A DNA stretch of 64,000 nt, from assembly GCF_039403185.1 (NCBI RefSeq), contig NZ_CP135047.1, forward strand, positions 124,001 to 188,000, given 5' to 3'. The translations under genes were made by a program, and so were the position numbers. The notes beneath the pieces were generated by a model, which was not told where the DNA came from, made no database searches, and saw nothing but the letters and a program-made list of their open reading frames with translations. Below are positions 45,721-55,599 of the stretch, one piece after another. The stretch's first letter is position 1, and every line of letters starts with the position of its first letter. This DNA comes from Buchnera aphidicola (Formosaphis micheliae) (GTDB lineage Bacteria > Pseudomonadota > Gammaproteobacteria > Enterobacterales > Enterobacteriaceae).

Positions 45721-46551
45721 ATGAGTATTATTGATTGGTTAAATTATGCATATTGTCGATTATCTTATATAGGCTATTTAAAGATAGATGCTGAATTAAT
45801 ATTAAAATTTGTTTTAAAAAGATCCAAAATATGGTTAATTATTAATCATAAGTTGAAATTAAATATACTTCAATTAAATCAATTAAATCAATTACTTAAT
45901 AGACGAATTTCTGGTGAACCGATTGCTTATTTATTAAGAAAAAAAGAATTTTGGTCATTGTCTTTATGTATATCAAAATTTGTATTAATACCTAGAACAG
46001 ATACTGAAATATTAGTAGAACAGAGTTTAAAAAGAATTACTCATGTTAATTTTAAAATATTAGATTTAGGAACTGGTTCTGGAGCGATTGCTTTAGCAAT
46101 AGCAAAAACTCGTCCAGATTGTCATATTTTAGGTATTGATTGTTTAAAAGAATCAGTAGAATTAGCAACATTCAATGCTAAAAAATTAAATTTAAATAAT
46201 ATAAATTTTATTCGTAGTAATTGGTTTTCTGAATTAAATAATAAAAAATTTAATATTATTGTAAGTAATCCACCTTATATTGGATTGCAAGAAATTTCTT
46301 TGTTAGATAAAGATATTTTTTTTGAACCTTTTATATCGTTAGTGTCAGGTAATGATGGATTAGCAGATATACAATTTATAGTAAAGAATGCAAATAAATA
46401 TTTATATTCTCAAGGTTATTTATTAATTGAACATAGTTATAGACAAAAAAATGTAGTACAAAATATTTTTAAATCACATGGTTTCTTAGGAGTCAAATCT
46501 TATAAAGATTACTCTGGGAATGATAGAATTACTTTAGGAAAAAAAATATAG
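45721..46551 (+). CDS. prmC: Release factor glutamine methyltransferase
   Basis: Methylates Gln of the GGQ motif of RF1 and RF2. The 276 residues (277 in E. coli) have the N-terminal RRISGEPIAYLLRKKEFWSL (about residues 60-79), the SAM-binding LDLGTGSGAIALAIA (about 115-129) and the catalytic NPPY in IIVSNPPYIG (about 180-189). It starts 4 bases after prfA, as in E. coli. Confidence 0.97.
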   Translation: MSIIDWLNYAYCRLSYIGYLKIDAELILKFVLKRSKIWLIINHKLKLNILQLNQLNQLLNRRISGEPIAYLLRKKEFWSLSLCISKFVLIPRTDTEILVEQSLKRITHVNFKILDLGTGSGAIALAIAKTRPDCHILGIDCLKESVELATFNAKKLNLNNINFIRSNWFSELNNKKFNIIVSNPPYIGLQEISLLDKDIFFEPFISLVSGNDGLADIQFIVKNANKYLYSQGYLLIEHSYRQKNVVQNIFKSHGFLGVKSYKDYSGNDRITLGKKI

Positions 46552-46808
46552 ATTATTAATTTTTATAGTTGATGATATTTTTATATTACAATAACTAATA
46601 TTTATTTCATTTAATAATTATATGATAAATATTTTTAATTTTTTTCATTTATATTGATAATTATTTTTCACTATAACAAATTTTATATGATATGGTATAT
46701 AGGATATAATTTATTATAGAAATGAAACTATATTTTAAAACAGATAAAATATATATTTTATTTATATTATTTAGTGAAGCATAATTACATATTATAATTG
46801 GAGGTAAT

Positions 46809-47618
46809 ATGAAATCTTTTGATAAAATTGATTTTTCTACATCTCCACTGTGTGAAATAATAATGCTTATTTTTCAGACGATTCGAAAAGATTTTTCAAT
46901 AGAGGATGTGTATTCTGAATTACGTAATAGAGTTGATGAAGCTAGAATTTATATTTCTGCAGAAAGTAATCAAAACAATCAATTAAAAAAATTATTAGAG
47001 TTATTTTATGAACGTTGGAGATTTGGCGGGGCTAATGGAAAATACTTGTTGTCAGACGTATTGTGGTTAGATAATGTATTACAAACAAGAAAAGGGACAG
47101 CAGTATCGCTTGGTATAATATTATTACATATTGCTCAAGAGTTAGAATTGCCATTAATGCCTGTTATTTTTCCTACACAGTTAATTTTACGAGTAAAAAA
47201 TAAAAATAATGAGTTGTGGTTAATTGATCCATTTAATGGGAATACTTTAGATAAACATACTTTAGGAGTATGGTTAAAAGGCAATATTAGTCCTACTGCT
47301 AAATTATATGATAATGATTTAGATCAAGCTGATTCTACGACAGTAATAAGAAAAATATTAGACATATTAAAAACAGCTTTAATGGAAGAAAAGAAAATGG
47401 AGTTAGCATTAAATGTTAGTAATATATTATTACAAATAAATCCAGATGATCCTTATGAAATTAGAGATCGTGGTTTAATTTATGCTCAGTTGGAATGTAA
47501 TCACATTGCTTTGACTGATTTAATTTATTTTGTAGAACATTGTCCTGAAGATCCAATTAGTGAAATTATTAAGATACAAATTCATTCAATTGAACAGAGA
47601 CAAATTACGTTACATTAA
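46809..47618 (+). CDS. sirB1: SirB1-family protein (transglutaminase-like fold and TPR)
   Basis: Matches E. coli YchA (SirB1), 269 residues. Conserved pieces are the RWRFGGANGKYLLSDVLWLDNVL stretch (from about residue 71), RKGTAVSLGIILLHIAQ (about 98-114) and a C-terminal tetratricopeptide-like part with NPDDPYEIRDRGLIYAQL. The family keeps a transglutaminase-like fold but its biochemical function is unsettled. GGAGG lies before the ATG. In E. coli it follows prfA-prmC with one gene (sirB2) between. Confidence 0.9.
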   Translation: MKSFDKIDFSTSPLCEIIMLIFQTIRKDFSIEDVYSELRNRVDEARIYISAESNQNNQLKKLLELFYERWRFGGANGKYLLSDVLWLDNVLQTRKGTAVSLGIILLHIAQELELPLMPVIFPTQLILRVKNKNNELWLIDPFNGNTLDKHTLGVWLKGNISPTAKLYDNDLDQADSTTVIRKILDILKTALMEEKKMELALNVSNILLQINPDDPYEIRDRGLIYAQLECNHIALTDLIYFVEHCPEDPISEIIKIQIHSIEQRQITLH

Positions 47619-48134
47619 TTGAATTTAATTAAATATAATTAATAGGTGCAGTATATTTTTTTTGTTTTTTTACAATTAAGTTAATTAATATAATTATGTT
47701 TAAATAATTTTTAAAAACATATACGATTATAAATATATTTATTTATAATTTATTTTGAAAAAATATAATTGATATAGATATTTGATTATATTATTTTATT
47801 GGTATTTTATTATATTTAGTACTTATTTTGTTAATAATAGTATCATTAATTAAAATAATTATTTAAACATATTTTAAGTTATATTAATTACTGAATATTA
47901 GTTTTATATCATATTAATGATATTATATAATTATGATATATATATGAAAATTTTATTTTTGATAAAAAATCAATATAATCAGTTACGTTAGGTTGATTTT
48001 TTTAATTAAAAATTAAATTGTATTAATATTATTTCGTTTAGTGTATATTTTATAGTTAATTTTTATATATATTGATTTATCAAAAATATAATATTATATA
48101 TAATGTTTATATTTTATTAAATAGGTAATTTATT
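47619..48134. other. Gene-free gap between sirB1 and ackA
   Basis: About 515 A/T-rich bases. In E. coli the divergent membrane gene yfbV lies directly upstream of ackA; nothing resembling it was seen here. The gap contains one terminator-like dyad (47964-48002) described separately. Confidence 0.5.
47964..48002. terminator. Orphan terminator-like dyad upstream of ackA
   Basis: AAAAAATCAA (47964-47973) is the exact inverse of TTGATTTTTT (47993-48002), with a 19-base loop. Each strand reads as stem followed by a T-run. It is about 350 bases past sirB1 and 130 bases before ackA, oddly far from any gene end. Confidence 0.45.
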
Positions 48135-49352
48135 TTGAATAGATTAGTTTTAGTTTTAAATTGTGGTAGTTCTTCTTTAAAATTTTCTATTATTGATGTT
48201 AAGAATAATAAAAAGATTATTTTTGGTAGAGTAGAATCAATATTATCTTCTAAGTCGTATATTATATGGAGTGCAAATAATATTGAATATAAAAATATTT
48301 TAAAAAAAAATATTACATATAGTTCTGCATTAAATTTTATTTTAAATAATATTTTAAAAAAAGATATAAAATTATTTAGTAATATTACAGCTATAGGACA
48401 TAGAGTAGTGCATGGAGGCAGCAAATTAATTAATTCTGTAATTGTTAATGATAAGATTATAGAAGATATTACAGATGCTAGTTGTTTTGCTCCTTTACAT
48501 AATCCAATAAATTTATTAGGTATTCAATGTGCACTCAATGTATTTCCTCATTTAAGCAATAAAAATGTAGCAGTATTTGATACTTCTTTTCATACTACAA
48601 TACCAGAACATGCATATTTATATGCTATACCATATCATTTTTATATCAACAATGGAGTTAGAAGATATGGTGCTCATGGGATTAATCATCAATATATTTC
48701 TATTCAATCTGCTAAGATATTAAATAAATCATTAAAAAAAATTAATATTATTTCATGTCATTTAGGGAATGGTGCATCTATATCGGCTATTCGTAAAGGT
48801 ATTTGTATCGATACTTCAATGGGTTTTACTCCTTTAGAAGGATTAGTAATGGGTACTCGTAGTGGAGACATTGATCCCGAAATTATTTTTTTTATGTATA
48901 AAAAATTAGGTATAAGTTTAAATGAAATTCATACAATATTAACCAAAGAATCTGGTTTATTAGGATTAAATGGAGTTAGTAGTGATTGTCGTTATGCAGA
49001 GAAAAATTATTATACTGATGTAGGAGCTAAAAGATCTATTGATGTTTTTTGTTATCGTTTATCTAAGTATATTGCAGCTTATAATATGTTAATGAAAGGA
49101 AAATTAGATGCAATTGTTTTTACAGGAGGGATTGGTGAAAATTCTTCATTAATTCGAGATATAACAATATCTCAATTATCTGTCTTAAATTTTAATATTG
49201 ATAAAGAATGTAATATGTGTAATACGTTTGATAAATATATTTATATTCATTCAAAAGATTCTTTACCTATTTTAGTTATACGTTCTAATGAAGAATGGAT
49301 GATTGCAAAAGAAACTATTTCTTTATTAAATTTAAAACATGTTCATGAATAA
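48135..49352 (+). CDS. ackA: Acetate kinase
   Basis: Makes ATP from acetyl phosphate, the last step of overflow metabolism. The 405 residues (400 in E. coli) show VLNCGSSSLKFSII (about residues 6-19), VAVFDTSFHTTIPEHAY (about 147-163), GAHGINHQYI and FTPLEGLVMGTRSGDIDP (about 235-252). No ATG fits the N-terminus: a stop lies three codons upstream and the conserved strand begins at once, so TTG 48135 with AGGT nine bases before it is the likely start. It is followed by pta after 53 bases. Confidence 0.95.
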   Translation: MNRLVLVLNCGSSSLKFSIIDVKNNKKIIFGRVESILSSKSYIIWSANNIEYKNILKKNITYSSALNFILNNILKKDIKLFSNITAIGHRVVHGGSKLINSVIVNDKIIEDITDASCFAPLHNPINLLGIQCALNVFPHLSNKNVAVFDTSFHTTIPEHAYLYAIPYHFYINNGVRRYGAHGINHQYISIQSAKILNKSLKKINIISCHLGNGASISAIRKGICIDTSMGFTPLEGLVMGTRSGDIDPEIIFFMYKKLGISLNEIHTILTKESGLLGLNGVSSDCRYAEKNYYTDVGAKRSIDVFCYRLSKYIAAYNMLMKGKLDAIVFTGGIGENSSLIRDITISQLSVLNFNIDKECNMCNTFDKYIYIHSKDSLPILVIRSNEEWMIAKETISLLNLKHVHE

Positions 49353-49405
49353 ATAGTAAGACAAAAATTATTTTTTATTTAACATATTTTAAGAGGTGTA
49401 TAGTT

Positions 49406-51559
49406 ATGGCACGAGATATAACTGTGATTCCAATAGGGACTCATGTTGGTTTGACAATTGTTAATCTTGGATTAATACGATCTATAACGTGCAAAGATTT
49501 AACAGTGAGATTTTTAAAACCAATATTTAAATTTCGTGATGACAAAAAAAAAATAGATAATGTAGGTCATTCAATATTTATCAATAAATTAGTACGTTGT
49601 GTGGAAATTATTGAATTGTCTTATACTAAATTGTCGTATAATGATAATTTTATCATGTCAATAGTTGATACTATTATTGATAAGTTTTATCAATGTAAAA
49701 AAATATATGATATTACTTTAATTGAAGGTTTTAGATACACGGAAATAGGAGCATTGTCTTATATATTAAATTATAAGATTTCTTTAATATTATCTACTGA
49801 TATTTTATTTGTGGCTGCAGATAATGAAAATATAGAAAATTATTTTATGGAATCCAATTATTTTTTTAGAAATATATTTAAAAGTAATAAACAGGTAAAC
49901 ATTTTAGGAGTAATATTAAATAAATGTAATAATTTTAAATTTAATAACAATAGTATTATAGATTGTATGGATTTATTTGGTATGCATTTTAATATATTTA
50001 AAAATAATTTATTTTCTCAGTTAGAAAAAAAATATACTGTATTTTTTAATAATATAAAATTACCAATATTAGCTACTATTCCTTTTAATTTAGAATTAAT
50101 TAATATTACTGTGTTTCAATGTATTCAATACTTAAATGCAAAAATTATTAAAAATAATTCTATTGAATGTAAATCAATAGAACAGATTATTTTTTTTGAT
50201 CAATTATCATGTATTAATATTCATAATAAAAAATATAAACGAATGTGTATCATTTCATTTGAACAATTAAAATACGTTGATAATTTGTATTTAAATAATA
50301 TAAAAAATAGCAATGTTATTGCGATTTTATTAACTGGAGTTGATAATTTTTTAGATAAAGATAACAAATTTGTGTCAAAATTATTAATATTGTCTAATAT
50401 ATATATATTTTCAGTATCAACTAATATTTTAACCACATTAATAAAATTATGTAACATGTATTATTATACATATAGATATGATCGAAATATTATAACACAA
50501 TTGAAAGATTATGTATCAAATTATATTTCTATTAATTGGTGTAAATTATTAAAAAATATTAATAAATTAACTGGATACATTTCTCCTATATTTTTTCGTT
50601 ATCATTTAATAAAATTGGCTAATAAATGTAAAAAATGTATTGTTTTACCAGAAGGAAATGACATTCGTATAATAAAAGCTGCATCTATATGTGAAAAAAA
50701 AGGTATTGCAAAATGTATATTATTGGGTAATCCTGATGAAATTCATGAAATATCTGTCAGAGAAAAAATTTCTGGCATAGATAGTATAAATATTATTAAT
50801 CCTATAGAAATACAAAATAATTATATCATGCGTTTAGTTCAATTAAGAAGTAAAAATGGTATGACTTTATTTAATGCTAAAAATGTAATTAAGGATAATA
50901 TTGTATTATCTACTTTAATGTTAGAAAATGATGACGTTGATGGAGTAGTATCTGGAGTTATTAATACAACAGCGAATACAATTCGACCAGCATTACAATT
51001 AATTAAATTAAAAAATAATGTTTCATTAGTATCTTCTTTGTTTTTTATGTTGTTGTCTAATAAAATATTCATATATGCCGATTGTGCTATTAATATTGAT
51101 CCCAATGCTTATGAATTAGCTGATATCGCTATTCAATCAGCAAATTCAGCGAAATTATTTGGGATTCATGCAAAGATAGCAATGATTTCTTATTCCACGT
51201 ATGATTCAGCTGGTGGTTGTTCAGTAGAAAAAGTTAGAGAAGCCACATATATTGTAAAAAAACTGAGACCTGATTTAGACATAGATGGTCCTTTACAATA
51301 TGATGCAGCAACTGTGCCAGAAATAGCAAAATTAAAATCTCCTAATTCACCAATTTCTGGAGATGCAAATATATTAATTTTTCCTGATCTTAATACTGGA
51401 AATACTGTTTATAAAGCTGTACAAAGATCTGCTAATTTTTCTGCTATTGGTCCTATTCTACAAGGTTTAAATAAACCAGTAAATGATTTATCTAGAGGAG
51501 CAAATATAGAAGATATAGTATATACTATTGCTGTTACGGCAATTCAATCAGGACAATGA
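49406..51559 (+). CDS. pta: Phosphate acetyltransferase (long form)
   Basis: Converts acetyl-CoA to acetyl phosphate. The 717 residues match E. coli Pta (714): an N-terminal P-loop/DRTGG-type regulatory half (weakly conserved, about residues 1-390) and a C-terminal catalytic PTA domain beginning IVLPEGNDIRIIKAA. That domain carries VSGVINTTANTIRPALQLI and the acyl-transfer segments AMISYSTYDSAGG and DGPLQYDAAT. An A10 tract at 49544-49553 stays in frame. GAGG precedes the ATG; it forms an operon with ackA. Confidence 0.97.
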   Translation: MARDITVIPIGTHVGLTIVNLGLIRSITCKDLTVRFLKPIFKFRDDKKKIDNVGHSIFINKLVRCVEIIELSYTKLSYNDNFIMSIVDTIIDKFYQCKKIYDITLIEGFRYTEIGALSYILNYKISLILSTDILFVAADNENIENYFMESNYFFRNIFKSNKQVNILGVILNKCNNFKFNNNSIIDCMDLFGMHFNIFKNNLFSQLEKKYTVFFNNIKLPILATIPFNLELINITVFQCIQYLNAKIIKNNSIECKSIEQIIFFDQLSCINIHNKKYKRMCIISFEQLKYVDNLYLNNIKNSNVIAILLTGVDNFLDKDNKFVSKLLILSNIYIFSVSTNILTTLIKLCNMYYYTYRYDRNIITQLKDYVSNYISINWCKLLKNINKLTGYISPIFFRYHLIKLANKCKKCIVLPEGNDIRIIKAASICEKKGIAKCILLGNPDEIHEISVREKISGIDSINIINPIEIQNNYIMRLVQLRSKNGMTLFNAKNVIKDNIVLSTLMLENDDVDGVVSGVINTTANTIRPALQLIKLKNNVSLVSSLFFMLLSNKIFIYADCAINIDPNAYELADIAIQSANSAKLFGIHAKIAMISYSTYDSAGGCSVEKVREATYIVKKLRPDLDIDGPLQYDAATVPEIAKLKSPNSPISGDANILIFPDLNTGNTVYKAVQRSANFSAIGPILQGLNKPVNDLSRGANIEDIVYTIAVTAIQSGQ

Positions 51560-51611
51560 ATAAAATAATATTTGTATTTTTATATAATGAATAGTAGATA
51601 TTATTTATTTT
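51559..51611. terminator. Imperfect dyad between convergent pta and yfaE
   Basis: AATAAAATAATAT just past pta pairs, with one bulge, with ATATTATTTATT just past yfaE. The whole 53-base convergent spacer is taken up by this structure, which probably terminates both transcripts, although the stem contains only A-T pairs. Confidence 0.4.
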
Positions 51612-51612
51612 T

Positions 51613-51897
51613 TTATGATAAGTATGGAATTTTAATTTCCATATTTTTTTTTTGTATTATATTACAACAACAAGGTAAAATCTCTCCTGGATGAAGATAT
51701 ACTGTTGAGTTGAAATTAGAAATTAATAAAAATTTTCCTTTAATTAATTTAACTCTACATACTCCACAGTATCCTTTTCGACATTGGAATTCTATAGGTA
51801 TTTTGCATATTTCTATTATTTCTAATAATGAAATATATTTTTTTTTTGGTTTTATTATGTAATGTATATCATTAATTTTAATATTAATTTTTTGCAT
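51613..51897 (-). CDS. yfaE: [2Fe-2S] ferredoxin YfaE (diferric-tyrosyl maintenance for NrdB)
   Basis: A plant-type ferredoxin of 94 residues. The cluster ligands are CRKGYCGVC (about residues 40-48) and the Cys run of ILPCCC (about 77-82), as in E. coli YfaE (84 residues). In E. coli it reduces the NrdB cofactor for assembly and repair. It starts 3 bases after nrdB, which supports that role here. An A10 tract near the 3' end remains in frame. Confidence 0.95.
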   Translation of the reverse strand: MQKINIKINDIHYIIKPKKKYISLLEIIEICKIPIEFQCRKGYCGVCRVKLIKGKFLLISNFNSTVYLHPGEILPCCCNIIQKKNMEIKIPYLS

Positions 51898-51900
51898 AAA

Positions 51901-53031
51901 TTATAACTTAAAATTTTTAAATTCGGAATCGCTAATATCTGAATCAATTTGTCCTACTAAATAAGAACTTACTTCTACTTCTTGAGGAGCATTTTGAACA
52001 TAATCTGAATTTAGCCAATAATTAATCCATGGAATAGGATTAGAATTTGTTGAAAAAGGTGATTTTAATCCTATTGCATTCATACGAATATTTGTAATAT
52101 ATTCAATATATTGAATTAAAATGTCTTTATTTAGTCCTAGCATAGAGCCATTTTTAAAAAGATATTCTGCCCATTTTTTTTCTTGTTCAGCTACTAATTT
52201 AAATAATTGAAAAGCTTCTTCTTCACATTCTGATGCTATATTTTTCATATTTTCATTAATTGGATTTGTTTTTATAATGTTTAACATGTATTGTGTACTA
52301 TTTAGATGTAATGCTTCATCTCTAGCTATTAATCTAATTATTTTTGCATTTCCTTCCATAATTTGTCTTTCTGCAAAAGCAAAAGAACATGCAAAACTGA
52401 CGTAAAATCTAATGGCTTCTAATGCATTTACACTGATTAAACATAGATATAATGTTTTTTTTAATGTTTTTAAATTAATATATATTTTTTCATTATTAAT
52501 AATATGGCTACCTTCTCCTAACATATGCCAGTAATTAGTCATTTTAATAAGTTTATCATAATAAGCTGAAATGTCTTTAGCTCGCGAAATAATATTTTTA
52601 TTGGTAATAATGTCATCAAAAATTAAAGATGGATTATTAACAATATTTCTAATGATATGAGTATAAGATCTAGAATGAATTGTTTCAGAAAATGACCAAG
52701 TTTGTATCCATGTTTCTAATTCTGGAATAGAGACAATTGGTAAAAATGCTACATTTGGACTTCTACCTTGAATTGAATCTAATAAAGTTTGATATTTCAA
52801 ATTACTTAAGAAAATATGTTTTTCGTTTTTTGGTAAATTATGATAATCGATATTATCTCTAGATAAATCTATCTCTTCTGGTCTCCAAAAAAAAGATAGT
52901 TGTTTTTCTATAAGATTTTCAAAAATTTTATATTTTTGTTGATCATAACGGGAAATATTTACTGATTGTCCAAAAAACATTGGTTCAATTAGTTGATTAT
53001 TTTTTTTTTTTGAAAACGTAGTATATGTCAT
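51901..53031 (-). CDS. nrdB: Ribonucleoside-diphosphate reductase beta subunit (class Ia)
   Basis: The diiron-tyrosyl radical subunit; 376 residues, the E. coli length. Radical Tyr is in [11 protein letters not shown] (about residues 118-128), iron ligands in WSFSETIHS and [13 protein letters not shown] (about 234-246), and the NrdA-binding C-terminus [19 protein letters not shown] is intact. Codons 7-10 contain A12 (opposite strand T-run 53000-53011), the longest in-frame homopolymer I found, so slippage here could matter. Confidence 0.98.
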   Translation of the reverse strand: MTYTTFSKKKNNQLIEPMFFGQSVNISRYDQQKYKIFENLIEKQLSFFWRPEEIDLSRDNIDYHNLPKNEKHIFLSNLKYQTLLDSIQGRSPNVAFLPIVSIPELETWIQTWSFSETIHSRSYTHIIRNIVNNPSLIFDDIITNKNIISRAKDISAYYDKLIKMTNYWHMLGEGSHIINNEKIYINLKTLKKTLYLCLISVNALEAIRFYVSFACSFAFAERQIMEGNAKIIRLIARDEALHLNSTQYMLNIIKTNPINENMKNIASECEEEAFQLFKLVAEQEKKWAEYLFKNGSMLGLNKDILIQYIEYITNIRMNAIGLKSPFSTNSNPIPWINYWLNSDYVQNAPQEVEVSSYLVGQIDSDISDSEFKNFKL

Positions 53032-53053
53032 AATTTTTATATTTTAACCTGAT

Positions 53054-53070
53054 AGTAGTAAGTTACTACT
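53054..53070. repeat. 17-base palindrome between nrdA and nrdB
   Basis: AGTAGTAA-G-TTACTACT is perfectly symmetrical around one base, in the 94-base nrdA-nrdB spacer. As RNA it makes a short hairpin and could set nrdB message levels. It does not resemble the NrdR box, whose repeats usually lie upstream of the whole operon. Confidence 0.45.
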
Positions 53071-53125
53071 TATAGAATTGTTTTATAATATCATATTTTA
53101 TAGTAAGTATATGAATAGAATTATG

Positions 53126-55414
53126 TTATATTGAACAAGCTCCACTATCACAATGATTATTTTTTAATAATGATATATGTTGTATAGATTGATTATCTTC
53201 AGCTCTATCTCTAGTGTTTTGATAATAAAGCGTTTTTATTCCTAATTTGTAAGCAGTTAGTAAATCTTGTAGTAAAATTTTCATAGGAATTTTGCCATTG
53301 GCAAACAAATAAGGATCATAGTTTGTATTAGTTGAAATAGATTGATCAATAAATTTTTGCATAATTCCTACAAGTTGCAAATAACCATTATTATTTGGGA
53401 TATTCCATAGTAATTCATAATTTTTTTTTAAAATTTTATATTCTGGAATTACTTGACGTAACATTCCATTTTTTGATGCTTTAATACTAATAAAACCTCT
53501 GGGAGGTTCAATGCCATTAGTTGAATTAGAAATTTGTGAAGATGTTTCTGATGGCATGATTGCTGATAAAGTTGAATTACGTAAACCATATTTTTTGATT
53601 TTTTTTCTTAAATTTTCCCAGTTATAATGTAGTGGTTCAGTGCATACAGAATCAATATATTTTCTATAAGTATCAATTGGTAGAAATCCTTGATAATAAG
53701 ATGTATGGTGAAACCAAGGACAGGAACCTTTTTCTTTTGCTAATTCGCAAGATGCATCAAGTAAATAATATTGTATAGCTTCAAATGTTTTATGGGTTAA
53801 GTTATTTGCTGATCCATCAGAGTATCGTACTCCATTTTTAGCTAAATAATAAGCAAAATTAATAACTCCGATGCCTAAAGATCTTCTTCCTTTAGTACTC
53901 TTTTCAGCGCTAGTTAACGGATAATTTTGATAATCTATCACTGCATCTAGTCCACGGACAATTAGTTTAGTAATTTCTGAAAGATCTTTAAGATTTTTTA
54001 TGCATCCTAAATTAATAGCAGATAATGTACATAAAGCTATTTCTCCATTTTTATCATGTAGATCATTTAAAGGTTTCGTAGGTAACGTGATCTCAAGACA
54101 TAAATTAGATTGTCGAATTGGTGCAATTTGTGGATTAAAAGCACTATGAGTATTGCAATGATCAACATTTTGAATATAGATACGTCCTGTAGATGTTCGT
54201 TCTTGCATCATAAGTGTAAATAAATTCATAGCTTTTATTCTTTTTTTTCTAATATTATTATTATTTTCATATTTTAAGTACAAATTTTCAAATAATATTT
54301 GATCACAAAAAAATGCATTATATAGATCTGGTACATCTGATGGACTAAATAAAGTAATATTTTCTCCTGAAATCATTCGTTGATACATTAATTTATTAAT
54401 TTGTACTCCATAATCAATATGACGTACTCTATTTTCTTCTATTCCTCTATTGTTTTTTAAAACTAATAGATTTTCCACTTCAAGATGCCAAATTGGATAG
54501 AATAAAGTAGCAGCTCCACCTCTTATACCTCCTTGAGAACAAGACTTAACAGCAGTTTGAAAATGTTTATAAAATGGAATAGCTCCAGTATGAAAAGCTT
54601 CTCCAGATCTAATGGGGCTACCTATTGCTCGAATTTGTCCAGCATTAATTCCTATACCTGCTCTTTTTGATACGTATTTTATGATAGCGCTACTTGTAGC
54701 ATTTATTGAATCTAGGCTATCTGCACATTCAATTAATACGCATGAACTAAATTGTCGAGTAGGTGTACGAACGCCTGACATAATAGGAGTAGGTAATGAA
54801 ATTTTAAATGTAGAAATAGCATCATAGAAATTTTTAATGTACTTCATTCTTTGAGCATGAGGATAATTAGCAAATAAACAAGCAGAAATTAATATATAAA
54901 GAAATTGAGCGCTTTCATAAATTTTTCCATTGACTCTATTTTGTATTAAATATTTTCCTTCTAATTGTTGTACTCCAGAATATGAAAAATTCATATCTCT
55001 CTTATGATTTATAAATGAATTCATTATTATATATTCTTTTTTTGTATAATCTATTAGTAAATGTTTATCATATTTTCCTAATTTTACCATATTTTTGACA
55101 TGTTTATATAATGAAGGAGGCTCAAATTGTCCATAAGCTTTTTTACGTAAATGAAAAATAGATAATCTAGCGGCCATATATTGATAATCAGGAGCTGTTT
55201 CTGAAATAAGATCTGCTGCTGCTTTAATTATTGTTTCATGTATGTTAACTGTTTTAATTCCATTATAAAATTGAATTTTAGAACGTAATTCTACTTGTGA
55301 TACAGAAACGTTTTCTAATCCTTTTGCGGCCCAATTTAGTACACGATGAATTTTATCTAAATTAATTCGTTCTTTACTTCCATCTCTTTTAGTAATAAAT
55401 AAACTGTGATGCAT
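53126..55414 (-). CDS. nrdA: Ribonucleoside-diphosphate reductase alpha subunit (class Ia)
   Basis: The catalytic subunit making dNDPs; 762 residues (761 in E. coli). It has an N-terminal ATP-cone (ITKRDGSKERINLDKIHRV), the active-site SCVLIE segment near residue 225, QSNLCLEITLPTKPL (about 435-449) with the thiyl-radical Cys, MPSETSSQISNSTNGIEPP (about 617-635), and the redox-active C-terminal pair in CDSGACSI. With nrdB and yfaE it forms an operon, as in E. coli. Confidence 0.98.
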   Translation of the reverse strand: MHHSLFITKRDGSKERINLDKIHRVLNWAAKGLENVSVSQVELRSKIQFYNGIKTVNIHETIIKAAADLISETAPDYQYMAARLSIFHLRKKAYGQFEPPSLYKHVKNMVKLGKYDKHLLIDYTKKEYIIMNSFINHKRDMNFSYSGVQQLEGKYLIQNRVNGKIYESAQFLYILISACLFANYPHAQRMKYIKNFYDAISTFKISLPTPIMSGVRTPTRQFSSCVLIECADSLDSINATSSAIIKYVSKRAGIGINAGQIRAIGSPIRSGEAFHTGAIPFYKHFQTAVKSCSQGGIRGGAATLFYPIWHLEVENLLVLKNNRGIEENRVRHIDYGVQINKLMYQRMISGENITLFSPSDVPDLYNAFFCDQILFENLYLKYENNNNIRKKRIKAMNLFTLMMQERTSTGRIYIQNVDHCNTHSAFNPQIAPIRQSNLCLEITLPTKPLNDLHDKNGEIALCTLSAINLGCIKNLKDLSEITKLIVRGLDAVIDYQNYPLTSAEKSTKGRRSLGIGVINFAYYLAKNGVRYSDGSANNLTHKTFEAIQYYLLDASCELAKEKGSCPWFHHTSYYQGFLPIDTYRKYIDSVCTEPLHYNWENLRKKIKKYGLRNSTLSAIMPSETSSQISNSTNGIEPPRGFISIKASKNGMLRQVIPEYKILKKNYELLWNIPNNNGYLQLVGIMQKFIDQSISTNTNYDPYLFANGKIPMKILLQDLLTAYKLGIKTLYYQNTRDRAEDNQSIQHISLLKNNHCDSGACSI

Positions 55415-55599
55415 AATATAACATATTCCTATTTTTATTTAATTACGTATTAAATTAAATTGTTGTTGAGTTAAATAAGAAATTAATATTTTTATATTTT
55501 TAATTTTATAGAAAATTTTATTAATAATGGATGAGTATTACCATGAATATAATATTTATAAAAATATTATTTAAAATTAGAATTAAGTATAGGATTTTT

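Noticed and set aside
48107-48424. 105-codon frame antisense to the ackA start
   Set aside because: ackA on the other strand is unmistakable and the antisense frame has no recognisable domain or ribosome binding site.
55549-55570. ATAATATTT/AAATATTAT hairpin downstream of gyrA
   Set aside because: All pairs are A-T, no T-run follows on the minus strand, and dyads of this size are expected by chance at this composition.
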